DNA from: Nostoc sp. FACHB-280
GTDB taxonomy: Bacteria; Cyanobacteriota; Cyanobacteriia; Cyanobacteriales; Nostocaceae
NCBI RefSeq assembly: GCF_014697615.1
Contig: NZ_JACJSD010000037.1
Location: 1-64,000 of the forward strand
DNA: 64,000 nt
Direction of reading: 5' to 3'
Each line of letters opens with the position of its first letter. Positions within the stretch are counted from its first letter, which is position 1. A program made the position numbers and the translations under genes. The notes beneath the pieces are model-generated. The model saw only the letters and a list, made by a program, of their open reading frames with translations, made no database searches and was not told the DNA's origin. Shown here piece after piece: positions 32,825 through 41,658 of this stretch.

Positions 32825-34889
32825 GGTAGCACTGTTAATTGGGATTAGTGAATATCAAGAACCAACGTTAGCACCGCTACCCAAGGCTGTGGAAGATGTG
32901 GAGGCGATGCGGCGAGTCTTAGAGAACCCGGAAATGGGTGGTTTTGATGATGTTAAAACATTGACTAATACTCCACGCCAAGAAATGGCTGAGGCTATTG
33001 AGGAATTGTACGCCAAGTGTCAGAAAGATGATTTGGTGCTTTTGTATTTTTCTGGGCATGGTGTAACCGTGGATAATGGTGAGTTTTACTTTTCCACTCG
33101 CATCACCCGTAAAGATTCAGGAAAATTGCGGACAGCTTCAGCTATAGCCGCGAAAGATGTACATGGCTGGATGAACAGCAGTAAATCTAAGCGCAGGGTA
33201 GTAATTTTAGATTGCTGCTTTAGTGGTGCTTTTGCCAAAGGTGTGACAGCTAAAGATATTGGTACGATTGACCTGCAACAGCAATTAGGCGGTGAAGGAA
33301 CAGCAATTCTCACGGCTTCTACTTCTACACAATATGCTTTTGCATCTGATGAATTAGACTTGTCAATTTACACTCAATATTTAGTAGAAGGCATAGAAAA
33401 AGGTGCAGCCGATAAAGATGGCGATGGTTTAATTGCGGTGGATGAGTTGCATGACTACGCCAAAACCAAAGTCCAAGAAGCATCACCCGCGATGACACCG
33501 GAGTTTTATCCTTTTAAAAATGGTTATCGGATTTTTCTGGCGAAGTCGCCCAAGGATGATCCTAAGCTGAAGTATCGTAAGGAAGTAGAACAACGCATTT
33601 ATCGCGGTAAGTTTTCTATTCCTGCTCGTCGGCTGTTAAACTCACTACGTCTCCAGTTACAGCTTGATGCTGATGTGGCTGATGCAATTGAAGCGGAAGT
33701 TAAAAAACCATATCTGGAATATCAGCGTAAGTTAGAAGAATATGAAGCAACGCTGGTTGAAACAGTTGAAAGTGAACCAACCCTAAGTGAAAGAACGCTC
33801 AATGATTTAAGAGATTATCAGCAACATTTGGGTTTGCGGGATGAAGATGTTGCATCGATAGAACAAAAGATAATTGGACAAGCAAAACCGCCTGTGGTTG
33901 TGGAAGAATTATCTGATTGGGATTTCTCCCTACCCCCATTTTGGGAGGAAGGGGAGCAAGATTCAAAGCCTCTCCCCGAAGCGGGGAGAGGTTTGGAGAG
34001 GGGTTTTACTTTACAAAGTTTTACTTTACAAAAAGTTACTCAAACTAATCAATTTGAGTTTGAAACGGTGAAAGTAGACGCTAAAGGACAAATCATCAAC
34101 CGCAGCCAGGGACGCGCTGAATTTTTTGCTGAAGACTTGGGTAATGGCGTAATTCTAGAGATGGTGTCCATTCCTGGTGGTACATTCCTCATGGGTTCGC
34201 CAGAGAGTGAGGAAGGACGTTATGACTCTGAAAGTCCACAGCATAATGTCACTGTTCCACCCTTTTTTATGGGTAAATTTCCCGTCACTCAAGGACAATG
34301 GCAAGCCGTTGCGGCTCTTGATAAGGTAAATATTGATTTACATCTCAATCCGTCTAATTTTAAAGGCGCTAACCGCCCTGTAGAGTGCGTTTCTTGGGAT
34401 GACGCAGTTGAGTTTTGCGCTCGATTATCTAACAAGACTGGTAAAATATATCGCTTACCCAGTGAGGCGGAATGGGAATATGCTTGTCGTGCGGGAACGA
34501 CTACGCCGTTTTATTTTGGCGAGACAATTACGACTGAGTTGGCGAATTACGACGGTAATTACACTTACGGTTCTGCACCTAAAGGTGAATATCGGGAACA
34601 GACAACAGAAGTAGGGAAATTTCCGCCAAACGCTTTTGGCTTATACGATATGTGTGGTAATGTATGGGAATGGTGTCAAGATGAGTGGCACGAAAATTAT
34701 AATAATGCGCCAACAGATGGCAGTGCTTGGCTGAGTAATAATAATAACTATGATCGTCTACTGCGTGGCGGTTCGTGGGGTATCTATTCCAGAATTTGCC
34801 GTTCGGCGAATCGTTTTGGGAGTGAGTATGACGACTGGGACGACCTTGCGGGCTTTCGGGTTGTGTTTGTGGGGGGCAGGGCTTTTTAG
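32817..34889 (+). CDS. caspase-family protease fused to an FGE-sulfatase-like domain
   Basis: A 690-residue fusion. Residues 1-245 form a caspase (p20-like) domain with LLIGISEY, catalytic His81 in YFSGHG and Cys134 in LDCCFSGAF, plus an EF-hand-like DKDGDGLIAVDEL (199-211). Residues 250-355 are helical (RKEVEQRIYRGKF..., LSERTLNDLRDYQQHLGLRDEDV). A linker (360-410) contains an in-frame repeat insertion. Residues 448-687 are a formylglycine-generating-enzyme/C-lectin-like domain (GTFLMGSPESEEGR, LPSEAEWEYACRAG, MCGNVWEWCQDEW, LRGGSW). I start at 32817 (MPKVALLIG), not at 32760. It overlaps the EACC1-like gene, so the two are coupled. Probably a ligand-gated death effector. Confidence 0.88.
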   Translation: MPKVALLIGISEYQEPTLAPLPKAVEDVEAMRRVLENPEMGGFDDVKTLTNTPRQEMAEAIEELYAKCQKDDLVLLYFSGHGVTVDNGEFYFSTRITRKDSGKLRTASAIAAKDVHGWMNSSKSKRRVVILDCCFSGAFAKGVTAKDIGTIDLQQQLGGEGTAILTASTSTQYAFASDELDLSIYTQYLVEGIEKGAADKDGDGLIAVDELHDYAKTKVQEASPAMTPEFYPFKNGYRIFLAKSPKDDPKLKYRKEVEQRIYRGKFSIPARRLLNSLRLQLQLDADVADAIEAEVKKPYLEYQRKLEEYEATLVETVESEPTLSERTLNDLRDYQQHLGLRDEDVASIEQKIIGQAKPPVVVEELSDWDFSLPPFWEEGEQDSKPLPEAGRGLERGFTLQSFTLQKVTQTNQFEFETVKVDAKGQIINRSQGRAEFFAEDLGNGVILEMVSIPGGTFLMGSPESEEGRYDSESPQHNVTVPPFFMGKFPVTQGQWQAVAALDKVNIDLHLNPSNFKGANRPVECVSWDDAVEFCARLSNKTGKIYRLPSEAEWEYACRAGTTTPFYFGETITTELANYDGNYTYGSAPKGEYREQTTEVGKFPPNAFGLYDMCGNVWEWCQDEWHENYNNAPTDGSAWLSNNNNYDRLLRGGSWGIYSRICRSANRFGSEYDDWDDLAGFRVVFVGGRAF
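33969..34032. repeat. palindromic repeat inserted in frame in the caspase gene
   Basis: CCTCTCCCCG/CGGGGAGAGG (33969-33978 and 33982-33991) is a 10-bp perfect hairpin followed by TTTGGAGAGGGG, the look of a common intergenic REP of Nostoc. It is followed by a 15-base tandem duplication GTTTTACTTTACAAA (34003-34017, 34018-34032). All is in frame and translated into the linker between domains. Confidence 0.75.
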
Positions 34890-34950
34890 CACTTTACTCT
34901 CTTTCCTCTACCCTTCCCGCACGAAGCGCGACAAATTTTTCTAGAGTACG

Positions 34951-34992
34951 ATCGCAATCTTCTGTAGTGCAATCGCAATCTCCTGTAGCGAC
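34951..34992. repeat. 21-base tandem duplication
   Basis: ATCGCAATCTTCTGTAGTGCA (34951-34971 in 21 bases) is repeated with three changes at 34972-34992, between the caspase and ParE-type genes. Confidence 0.75.
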
Positions 34993-34996
34993 TGTC

Positions 34997-35281
34997 TTAA
35001 AATATAGATTCTAAATCCCGATAACCACTAACTACCCGCACAATCACCACACTATCTTCAAAAACTTGATAAAAGATAATGTAACCATCCAGAGGTATTC
35101 CTCTCAGCCTTGGGTCAAATTTGGCGTAACTTCGCCCGATATTGGGGAACTGCACTATATTTTGGCATTTTCTATTAAATTCTCGAATAAATTTTTCGCC
35201 AGCATTGACATTGCGAACTAGAAAATAATCTAAAATTTCCTCTAAATCTTGGCTTGCTTCCTTGGCAATAAAGTATTCCAT
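34997..35281 (-). CDS. type II toxin, RelE/ParE family
   Basis: A 94-residue RelE/ParE-fold protein: MEYFIAKEASQDLEEILDYF, FIREFNRKCQNIVQFPNIGRSYAKFDPRLRGIPLDGYIIFYQVFEDSVVIVRVVSGYRDLE. The 'P.IG....D...R.....Y.I.Y....D.V.I.RV..G.RDLE' pattern is typical of ParE, a gyrase inhibitor, rather than mRNA-cleaving RelE. It follows the antitoxin with a 1-base TAATG overlap. Confidence 0.88.
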   Translation of the reverse strand: MEYFIAKEASQDLEEILDYFLVRNVNAGEKFIREFNRKCQNIVQFPNIGRSYAKFDPRLRGIPLDGYIIFYQVFEDSVVIVRVVSGYRDLESIF

Positions 35282-35547
35282 TATCCTTGAGTCTCACGGG
35301 CTATGCGTAATTTATCTTCTAGTCGCGCCATTACCACTTGACTATCTAAAATATCTCCATGTTCGATAGAAGCAAGTCCAGCAGCTAGTTTTTGCTGAGT
35401 TTCGTCTTCCCATTTCTGATAACCCTGTTCCCATTCTTCCAGTAGTTTCAAAGCTTTAACAATCACATCTTCAGCGTTTTCATATCTACCTGTAGCAATT
35501 CGGTTTTGGATAAATTGCTCATATTCTGCTTTGAGTTGAATGTTCAT
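35281..35547 (-). CDS. type II antitoxin, ParD-like
   Basis: An 88-residue protein. The N-terminal part (MNIQLKAEYEQFIQNRIATGRYENAEDVIVKALKLLEEW) has the RHH pattern of ParD: a short strand and two helices with the 'G.Y..A..V...AL.LLE' motif. A charged C-terminus should wrap the toxin. It precedes and overlaps the toxin gene, the usual antitoxin-first order, and should autorepress the operon. Confidence 0.85.
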   Translation of the reverse strand: MNIQLKAEYEQFIQNRIATGRYENAEDVIVKALKLLEEWEQGYQKWEDETQQKLAAGLASIEHGDILDSQVVMARLEDKLRIARETQG

Positions 35548-35725
35548 AGTTTTTAGCAGTTAATTCAGGTGTTATCTAGCCACATTCTACCCAAACTACC
35601 ATTTTAGGAGGTGCGATCGCACATTATTTACCTCTTTTACCTAGCCACAACGAATAAAAGTCGGGTATCTAAGCCTTGACGCGATAATATACTAAATGTG
35701 CGATCGCATGAATTGTCAAACATGA

Positions 35726-36301
35726 TTAACTTTGCATAACTTGAGCCGCAGTCAATTTTAAATCAGGAAATACTGGTGATGCGATCGCATTATCCCCTAC
35801 ATACACTTGCTCTTCATAAAAACCCTCTACCCATTCCAATACTGTGACTTTTTGAGCAATAGGATCAACAATCCAATACTCAGCAATACCCCGCGCCCCA
35901 TATTCAGAACGCTTGTAGCGATAATCACGACTGCTTTGGTTAGGACTGACTACTTCAACTACCAATAATGGTGGTGGCATTTCTGGCATAATTGTAGAAC
36001 GTTTCGCCCCCTCCATTGCCGTTGCCAATTCTTCAGAAAACACCATCAAGTCAGGAACACGCACCCGCGAACCTGTGGTGACAATTTCCGTTTTCATTGA
36101 TAGCCGATAAGCCGGAATACCGAGTTGCACAAAGCAGACAAGCAGAAACATGGCAATTCGGCGATTAATTTCACTCTCGGCTGTCATCAGCAGCAAGTTT
36201 CCATCTTCAAACTCATATATTGCATCTGTGCCATCGTCATAGTTAAAGAACTCCTCAATTGTCATCTTTGCAGATGCAGCTTTATCTAATGCGATCGCCA
36301 T
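35726..36301 (-). CDS. Uma2 family endonuclease (DUF820), copy 1
   Basis: A 191-residue PD-(D/E)XK-fold protein. Seen are MTIEEFFNYDDGTDAIYEFEDGNLLLM, TGSRVRVPDLMVFSEE (catalytic D) and PPLLVVEVVSPNQSSRDYRYKRSEYGARGIAEYWIVDP (E-x-V and K region). Uma2 genes are extremely abundant in cyanobacteria, and their biological role is not established. Two more copies lie within 2 kb (36849, 37542). Confidence 0.9.
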   Translation of the reverse strand: MAIALDKAASAKMTIEEFFNYDDGTDAIYEFEDGNLLLMTAESEINRRIAMFLLVCFVQLGIPAYRLSMKTEIVTTGSRVRVPDLMVFSEELATAMEGAKRSTIMPEMPPPLLVVEVVSPNQSSRDYRYKRSEYGARGIAEYWIVDPIAQKVTVLEWVEGFYEEQVYVGDNAIASPVFPDLKLTAAQVMQS

Positions 36302-36392
36302 ATCATTTTACTTAAGTAGCTAATCTATTATGGCAATTTCCGTTTCAGAGCGATCGCCTGAATGATTGCAGATTTACAAAGTTGCTTAAAGA

Positions 36393-36407
36393 CGTTGCAT
36401 TGCAACG
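36393..36407. repeat. small palindrome CGTTGCA-T-TGCAACG
   Basis: A perfect 7-bp inverted repeat inside the phrase GACGTTGCATTGCAACGCC, a frequent intergenic palindrome in Nostoc, located after the first Uma2 gene. Confidence 0.7.
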
Positions 36408-36420
36408 CCTTTAGGGGTGA

Positions 36421-36654
36421 TTAAATCATGATTTGCCGGATTAAAATACTCATCACTTCACCTGAGTCACCGGTTGGTAGCAGTGGACTCCAATCTCCGA
36501 CACTGGCGTAACCAATTACTTGCAAATGGTGAATTGTACTTATCACAGCTTTGGAAGAACCCCTCAAAATATGCTTGATTGGTTCTCGCTGGGGAACTGG
36601 CTGTTGAGTGGCTTCGTGGCTGGGTGACTGCCCTAACTTTGATAATTGTGCCAT
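36421..36654 (-). CDS. small conserved hypothetical protein
   Basis: A 77-residue protein. Its C-terminal block (HILRGSSKAVISTIHHLQVIGYASVGDWSPLLPTGDSGEVMSILIRQIMI) resembles a small conserved cyanobacterial protein with LPTGxxGEVMSIL. I know no function. An overlapping frame (36467-36673) lacks this conserved end and is rejected. Confidence 0.65.
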   Translation of the reverse strand: MAQLSKLGQSPSHEATQQPVPQREPIKHILRGSSKAVISTIHHLQVIGYASVGDWSPLLPTGDSGEVMSILIRQIMI

Positions 36655-36686
36655 TATGGTATTTGTACTCCATTACGGGGTTTACA

Positions 36687-36731
36687 TAAAGGCGATCGCC
36701 CTCCGGCCAAAGATGCGTGCGATCGCCTTTA
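36687..36731. repeat. HIP1-containing inverted repeat
   Basis: TAAAGGCGATCGC (36687-36699) and GCGATCGCCTTTA (36719-36731) are perfect 13-base arms. A third copy of GGCGATCGCCTTTAT is at 36839-36853, at the 3' end of the next gene. Confidence 0.75.
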
Positions 36732-36848
36732 TTATTTTCATAATAAGGTATAAATTTATACTTGTCAACTATAAATAAAAAAATTATTGTTAATAATTGG
36801 CCAAATTGTAGAGATTACAGATAGTAGGAAATAATCAGGCGATCGCCT

Positions 36849-37490
36849 TTATAATTGTTCTCTGAACCAAGCACGAAAAGCTTTCATTGCTGCATTTCTA
36901 CCTTCAGTTTTACTCCGTTGTAAATATTCTGGTATCACTTTATCAATCGGTAAATTAGGAAAAGCCAAGCTTTGATTAGTTGTTACATATTTACCATTAA
37001 TCAAGATATTAATCTCTAATTTATTGCCTCTCCATCGCCACAATTCTGGGACTCCTAACACTTCATAATTATTAAACCGAGTCCGCGATGTAATATCAAT
37101 TTCAACAGCTAAATCTGGCGGTGGATCAATTGTTAAATCAATTCTGTCCTTACCTCTAACAGCCGCTTCATTTTGAATGTAAAAGCAATCATCAGGTTCT
37201 ACCCCAGCATCCATTTTTTCTTCGTCAAAAGTTGTAGAACCCAAACTCCAAAATTCAATGTCAAGTTCTTCTAATAAAGCTTTGACAAAATCCCCAATCA
37301 TAACTTTAGCTACCTCATGTTCTGGTAACGGAGCCATAATTTCCAACACCCCTTGACTGTAAGATATGCGAGAACTGCGATTTTCGCCTAATTCTGCCAA
37401 AATATGTTTATAAGTTGACCAAGATATATTTTTAATCAACAACTGATGACCAGCAGGTACAATTAGTTGGTTGAGTTCTAGTAACATCAC
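36849..37490 (-). CDS. Uma2 family endonuclease (DUF820), copy 2
   Basis: A 213-residue Uma2 protein of a different subgroup from copy 1: NISWSTYKHILAELGENRSSRISYSQGVLEIMAPLPEHE, AGVEPDDCFYIQNE (catalytic D) and PPDLAVEIDITSRT (E-x-D). The 3' end uses part of the GGCGATCGCCTTTAT repeat. It is divergent from copy 3. Role unknown. Confidence 0.9.
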   Translation of the reverse strand: MMLLELNQLIVPAGHQLLIKNISWSTYKHILAELGENRSSRISYSQGVLEIMAPLPEHEVAKVMIGDFVKALLEELDIEFWSLGSTTFDEEKMDAGVEPDDCFYIQNEAAVRGKDRIDLTIDPPPDLAVEIDITSRTRFNNYEVLGVPELWRWRGNKLEINILINGKYVTTNQSLAFPNLPIDKVIPEYLQRSKTEGRNAAMKAFRAWFREQL

Positions 37491-37541
37491 TTTCCTCGCT
37501 GTTTAAATTAACCTAACCAGTACCAAATCTAGGATATAACA

Positions 37542-38120
37542 ATGACAGCCATTACATTCAACCTCAACGCCATTGTTAAACTGACTGACGAACAGTTTTA
37601 TCAACTGTGTCGAGAAAACCCCGATGTCAAATTTGAGCGCAATAATAAAGGAGAATTAACTGTTATGCCACCCACAGGCGGAGAAACAGGAAAATATAAT
37701 GTAGAAATCGCATCCGATTTTGTGATTTGGAATCGTCAAACAAAATTAGGTGTATGTTTTGATTCTTCCACCTGTTTTAAGCTTCCTAATGGCGCAAATC
37801 GTTCTCCTGATGTTGCTTGGATAAAACAAGACAGATGGGATGCACTAACACCAAAGGAAAAGGCAAAATTTCCCCCCATAGCACCAGATTTTGTTTTAGA
37901 GTTGATGTCACCTAGCGACGACTTGGCAGAAACCCAAGCCAAAATGCGAGAGTATATGGATAATCAAGTGAAACTTGGTTGGTTAATTAATCCTCCAGCC
38001 AAGCAAGTTGAAATTTATTGTCAAGGTAAACCAGTAGAAATTTTGGATGCGCCTACACAATTATCCGGGGAAGATATATTACCAGGATTTATTTTAGATT
38101 TAGCAATAATTTGGAATTAA
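37542..38120 (+). CDS. Uma2 family endonuclease (DUF820), copy 3
   Basis: A 192-residue Uma2 protein of a third subgroup: KLTDEQFYQLCRENPDVKFERNNKGELTVMPPTGGETG, NGANRSPDVAWIKQDRW (catalytic D) and IAPDFVLELMSPSDDLAETQAKMREYMDNQVKLGWLINP (E-x-M). It is convergent with the large histidine kinase gene, with only four bases between them. Confidence 0.9.
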   Translation: MTAITFNLNAIVKLTDEQFYQLCRENPDVKFERNNKGELTVMPPTGGETGKYNVEIASDFVIWNRQTKLGVCFDSSTCFKLPNGANRSPDVAWIKQDRWDALTPKEKAKFPPIAPDFVLELMSPSDDLAETQAKMREYMDNQVKLGWLINPPAKQVEIYCQGKPVEILDAPTQLSGEDILPGFILDLAIIWN

Positions 38121-38124
38121 TTTA

Positions 38125-41100
38125 TTATTTACGACCTTGGGGTTGGGTAATAGGAATTTCAATCACAAATTCTGCGCCTTGTTTTGGTGCTGAGTTGCAA
38201 TATAACTTGCCACCATGTCTATCTACCACAATCTGATAACTAATTGATAATCCTAATCCTGTGCCTTTACCTACATCTTTAGTTGTAAAGAAAGGGTCAA
38301 AAAGTTTCGCGATTACAGATTGAGTAATTCCCAGACCATTATCTGATATACGGATAGCTACTCTGTTTCTATTCACTACTTCAGTCCGAATCCAAATTTG
38401 TCCTTGTTCGCCAACAAAAGCTTCATCTAAGGCATCAATGGCATTACTCAAAATGTTCATAAATACCTGATTGAGTTGACCAGGATAACACTCAACCAAA
38501 GGTAATTTACTATATTCTTTGGTGACTATAATTTCTGGGTGATTTGGTTTACACTTGAGACGGTTGTGGAGAATCATTAAAGTACTTTCTATACCTTCGT
38601 GAATATTTACTTGTTTAAACTCGGCTTCATCCAAACGAGAGAAATTACGCAGTGACAAGACAATTTCGCGGATGCGCTGAGTCCCGACTTGCATTGACTG
38701 AAGCAGTTTTACTAAGTCTGTTTTGAGAAATTCCAAATCAATATGTGAGATTTCTGCTTGAATTTCTGCTGGAGGTTCAGGAAAATGTTCTTGATAAAGT
38801 TTTACTAATCTTAGTAAGTCTTGGGTATATTCGCTGGCTGGAATGAGATTAGCGTGAATAAAGTTAACTGGATTATTAATTTCATGGGCTACACCTGCAA
38901 CCATATTACCCAAAGAAGACATTTTTTCGCTTTGAATAAGTTGCGATTGAGTGCGTTGGAGCTCTAATAAAGTATTTTCTAAATTTTGGGCTTGTTGTTG
39001 TAATTGAATGACTGCTTGTTTGCGTTCCGTAACATCAGTTGCTACGCCTAATATTTGCTTGACTGTTCCATCAGCGTTTCGAGTAAATGGAGTTTCTCTT
39101 GTGTATAGCCACGACCATTCACCATTTTGTTTTTTTATCCGAAATTCAACTTCAAAAATCTCTCCATCATTGGCAGTTACTATTTTTTGATGATTTTGGA
39201 TGACTATTTCTAAGTCATCAGGATGAATAATATCAGGAAGTACTTTATCTCCCATTTGTTGAATCATTTCAACAGAATAACCAAGCACAGTAGTAATTTC
39301 TCTATTGGCATATACATTGCGTTGTTCTTCCAAGTCGAAAATGTAGAGGACATTAGGTGAGGAATCTGCAATGCGTTGAATAAAATGTTGACTAGCTTGT
39401 AGTTCTGCTTCTGCTTGTTTGCGGGCTGTAATATTTAAAGTTGAGCCAACAATGCGATAAATTATCCCTTCACTATTCTTCAAAGGATTTAGAGTTGTGA
39501 ACCACCAAGTTTCTTCCCCATCAAAAGTTAAGCATTCTTCATAATTAAGACTATGACCAGCATCCACACAGCCTTGATAACGCTGAGTTATAACTGCACC
39601 TTCAACTTCACCATGTAACTCTTTGGGAGTTTTACCAACTATTTTGTCATGATTAATGCCAACCATTTTTTCTGCTGCTGTATTGCAACCAGCAAATCGA
39701 AATTCTCCGTTCTCTAAAACATCGACGACAAAGATGAATTGGGGAAAACCATCGTAAATGGTGCGTAAAAATTGTTCTTGTTCTTGTAATTGAGCCTCTG
39801 CTTGTTTGCGATCGCGGCTATCCCGTGTAATAGTTGATAGATACAAAGGTTCACCAGTCTCAGGGTCTTTCATCAAAAAAAGATTATAATCAACTGGAAT
39901 AATTTCTTTTGTTTGAAAGTGTTGAAACCGATATTCCCCTTGCCAAACACCATCTCGCATCACCGCCGGAATAATCTGCTGATAGAGATATTCTTTATCT
40001 TCTGGGGCAAAGCAGGTATCAAGGCTAAAATCTTCACTAAATCCTTGACTAGCTAATCCCAATAGCTTGCGTCCAGCTTCATTTAACAATATAGGTTTGC
40101 CGTTTAAATCTGCACAACCAATGAAATCGCTGCTATTTTCAATTAGAGAAACAAACAATTGACGTTCTTTCTCAGCTTGCTTACGTTCTGTAATGTCGGT
40201 GATAGTAACAACTAGTTGAACAATTTGCGAATCACTATCAAAAAGCGGCGTAACATTGAAGAACCACCAAATTTCTTGTTCATTTACGATAAAAGATTCT
40301 TCAAAAAATATCGTCTTGCGAGATTGTACACATTTTCTATAGCGTTGATGATAATAATCTGCCACCTCAGCAGGTAGCCCTTCTGTCATTGTTTTTCCGA
40401 CTAAAGGTTGCAACGGTACCAAGCTAAAGTTGAGGATAGCCGGATTCCATTTCACAAAACGAAACTCCGTACCGTTATCTAAAACGTCTAAAACGCAGAT
40501 ACCATAATCTACGCCTTCCCAGATACTTTGTAAAAACTGGGCTTGTTCTTTGAATTGTTGTTCAGTTTGCTGTGCTTCGGTAATATCAGCCAAGTAACCA
40601 TACCAAGTAATCGCCCCGTCTGCTTGCAATTCTGGCCGAGATGCACCACGAACCCATTTGTGTTGACCAGAGATATTGCCCACCCGCCATTTATAGTTAA
40701 ACTTTTGCAGAGTTTGGGCAGAGTGCATAATTGCAGCTTGCAATTCAGGAAGATCATCAGGGTAGACATCAGCAAATCCCATGACTGCATCGTTTTGAAC
40801 TTCTTCTGGTTCTAGCCCTAAAACTTCACGGCATCCCGAAGACACAAAGGGAAAAGACATACTACCATCAGTATCCAGCCGAAATTCATACAACATTCCT
40901 GGTACACTATCCGCCAGCTTTTGGAATCTAGCTTCACTCTGACGTAAAGCGGCGGTACGTTCATCAATTTTTGCTTCTAATTCTTCATTGAGTTGTTTGA
41001 GGGCGGCTTCTGTGTGTTTGCGTTCTGTAATATCCAAAAGGACACCACAGAAAATAATCTCATCTTTGTCTTGGTGTATGGGTGTTGATTCGCCTTGAAA

Positions 41101-41523
41101 CCAGCGAATTTCTCCATTGGGTTTCACCAAACGCCCTTCGTAGTGCCAAGGGATAGAATTGTCTACGGCTGTTGTTGCTGAAGCGATAAAACCATCAAAA
41201 TCTTCTGGATAGACACAGGCAAAAAAGCTATTAATATCCTCCATGACTGCGGCAGCTGTGACACCTGTAAGCTGCCAAATAAAATCACTCACATAATCTA
41301 CGTTCCAAACACCATTGCGGTTGGTGAATTGAAAAATTGCCCCAAATAGGTTATCTGCAATATTTTTTAAACGCCTGTCGCTATTTGCTAGAGTGATTTC
41401 TGGATGTAAGTTGCTGCATGAATTGGTTTGCTGATACTGGACAACTAGCTGACGCAACTCCTTGAGTTCTTTTTGCAAGGAGTCGTAAGTATTTTTATCT
41501 ACAGTTATCAGATTACCAGCCAT
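38125..41523 (-). CDS. multi-PAS sensor histidine kinase
   Basis: A 1132-residue soluble kinase with no transmembrane helix. A coiled N-terminus is followed by six PAS/PAC units, each ending in a DITERK-like motif (about residues 55-170, 205-320, 330-450, 460-580, 590-710, 720-840). The HisKA box MVAGVAHEINNPVNFIHANL is next, then a HATPase with N-box NILSNAIDALDEA, ISDNGLGI, FDPFFTTKDVGKGTGLGL. The HEINNPxN box places it with HisKA sensor kinases often lacking a receiver. No response regulator is adjacent, so it is an orphan. The signal is unknown. Confidence 0.93.
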   Translation of the reverse strand: MAGNLITVDKNTYDSLQKELKELRQLVVQYQQTNSCSNLHPEITLANSDRRLKNIADNLFGAIFQFTNRNGVWNVDYVSDFIWQLTGVTAAAVMEDINSFFACVYPEDFDGFIASATTAVDNSIPWHYEGRLVKPNGEIRWFQGESTPIHQDKDEIIFCGVLLDITERKHTEAALKQLNEELEAKIDERTAALRQSEARFQKLADSVPGMLYEFRLDTDGSMSFPFVSSGCREVLGLEPEEVQNDAVMGFADVYPDDLPELQAAIMHSAQTLQKFNYKWRVGNISGQHKWVRGASRPELQADGAITWYGYLADITEAQQTEQQFKEQAQFLQSIWEGVDYGICVLDVLDNGTEFRFVKWNPAILNFSLVPLQPLVGKTMTEGLPAEVADYYHQRYRKCVQSRKTIFFEESFIVNEQEIWWFFNVTPLFDSDSQIVQLVVTITDITERKQAEKERQLFVSLIENSSDFIGCADLNGKPILLNEAGRKLLGLASQGFSEDFSLDTCFAPEDKEYLYQQIIPAVMRDGVWQGEYRFQHFQTKEIIPVDYNLFLMKDPETGEPLYLSTITRDSRDRKQAEAQLQEQEQFLRTIYDGFPQFIFVVDVLENGEFRFAGCNTAAEKMVGINHDKIVGKTPKELHGEVEGAVITQRYQGCVDAGHSLNYEECLTFDGEETWWFTTLNPLKNSEGIIYRIVGSTLNITARKQAEAELQASQHFIQRIADSSPNVLYIFDLEEQRNVYANREITTVLGYSVEMIQQMGDKVLPDIIHPDDLEIVIQNHQKIVTANDGEIFEVEFRIKKQNGEWSWLYTRETPFTRNADGTVKQILGVATDVTERKQAVIQLQQQAQNLENTLLELQRTQSQLIQSEKMSSLGNMVAGVAHEINNPVNFIHANLIPASEYTQDLLRLVKLYQEHFPEPPAEIQAEISHIDLEFLKTDLVKLLQSMQVGTQRIREIVLSLRNFSRLDEAEFKQVNIHEGIESTLMILHNRLKCKPNHPEIIVTKEYSKLPLVECYPGQLNQVFMNILSNAIDALDEAFVGEQGQIWIRTEVVNRNRVAIRISDNGLGITQSVIAKLFDPFFTTKDVGKGTGLGLSISYQIVVDRHGGKLYCNSAPKQGAEFVIEIPITQPQGRK

Positions 41524-41601
41524 AGTTTTGTTACTTGCCTGTTAGGGAACTGAATTGAACTTAATCTATATGTTTCCCAATCTCAGGCAAACAAGAACAA
41601 T

Positions 41602-41630
41602 ATCCCTGACTTCTTGAAGAAGTCGGGTAT
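41602..41630. repeat. palindromic repeat (CCCCGACTTCTTGAAGAAGTCGGGG family), copy 1
   Basis: ATCCCTGACTTCTTGAAGAAGTCGGGTAT forms a near-perfect hairpin between the kinase and integrase genes. A nearly identical copy is at 63606-63638. It may serve as a terminator or stabiliser. Confidence 0.8.
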
Positions 41631-41658
41631 TTGAGTCTTTCTAAGATGAAATTTCATT

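Noticed and set aside
34140-34886. FGE/C-lectin domain as a target of a diversity-generating retroelement
   Set aside because: No reverse transcriptase gene or template repeat is present in the window.
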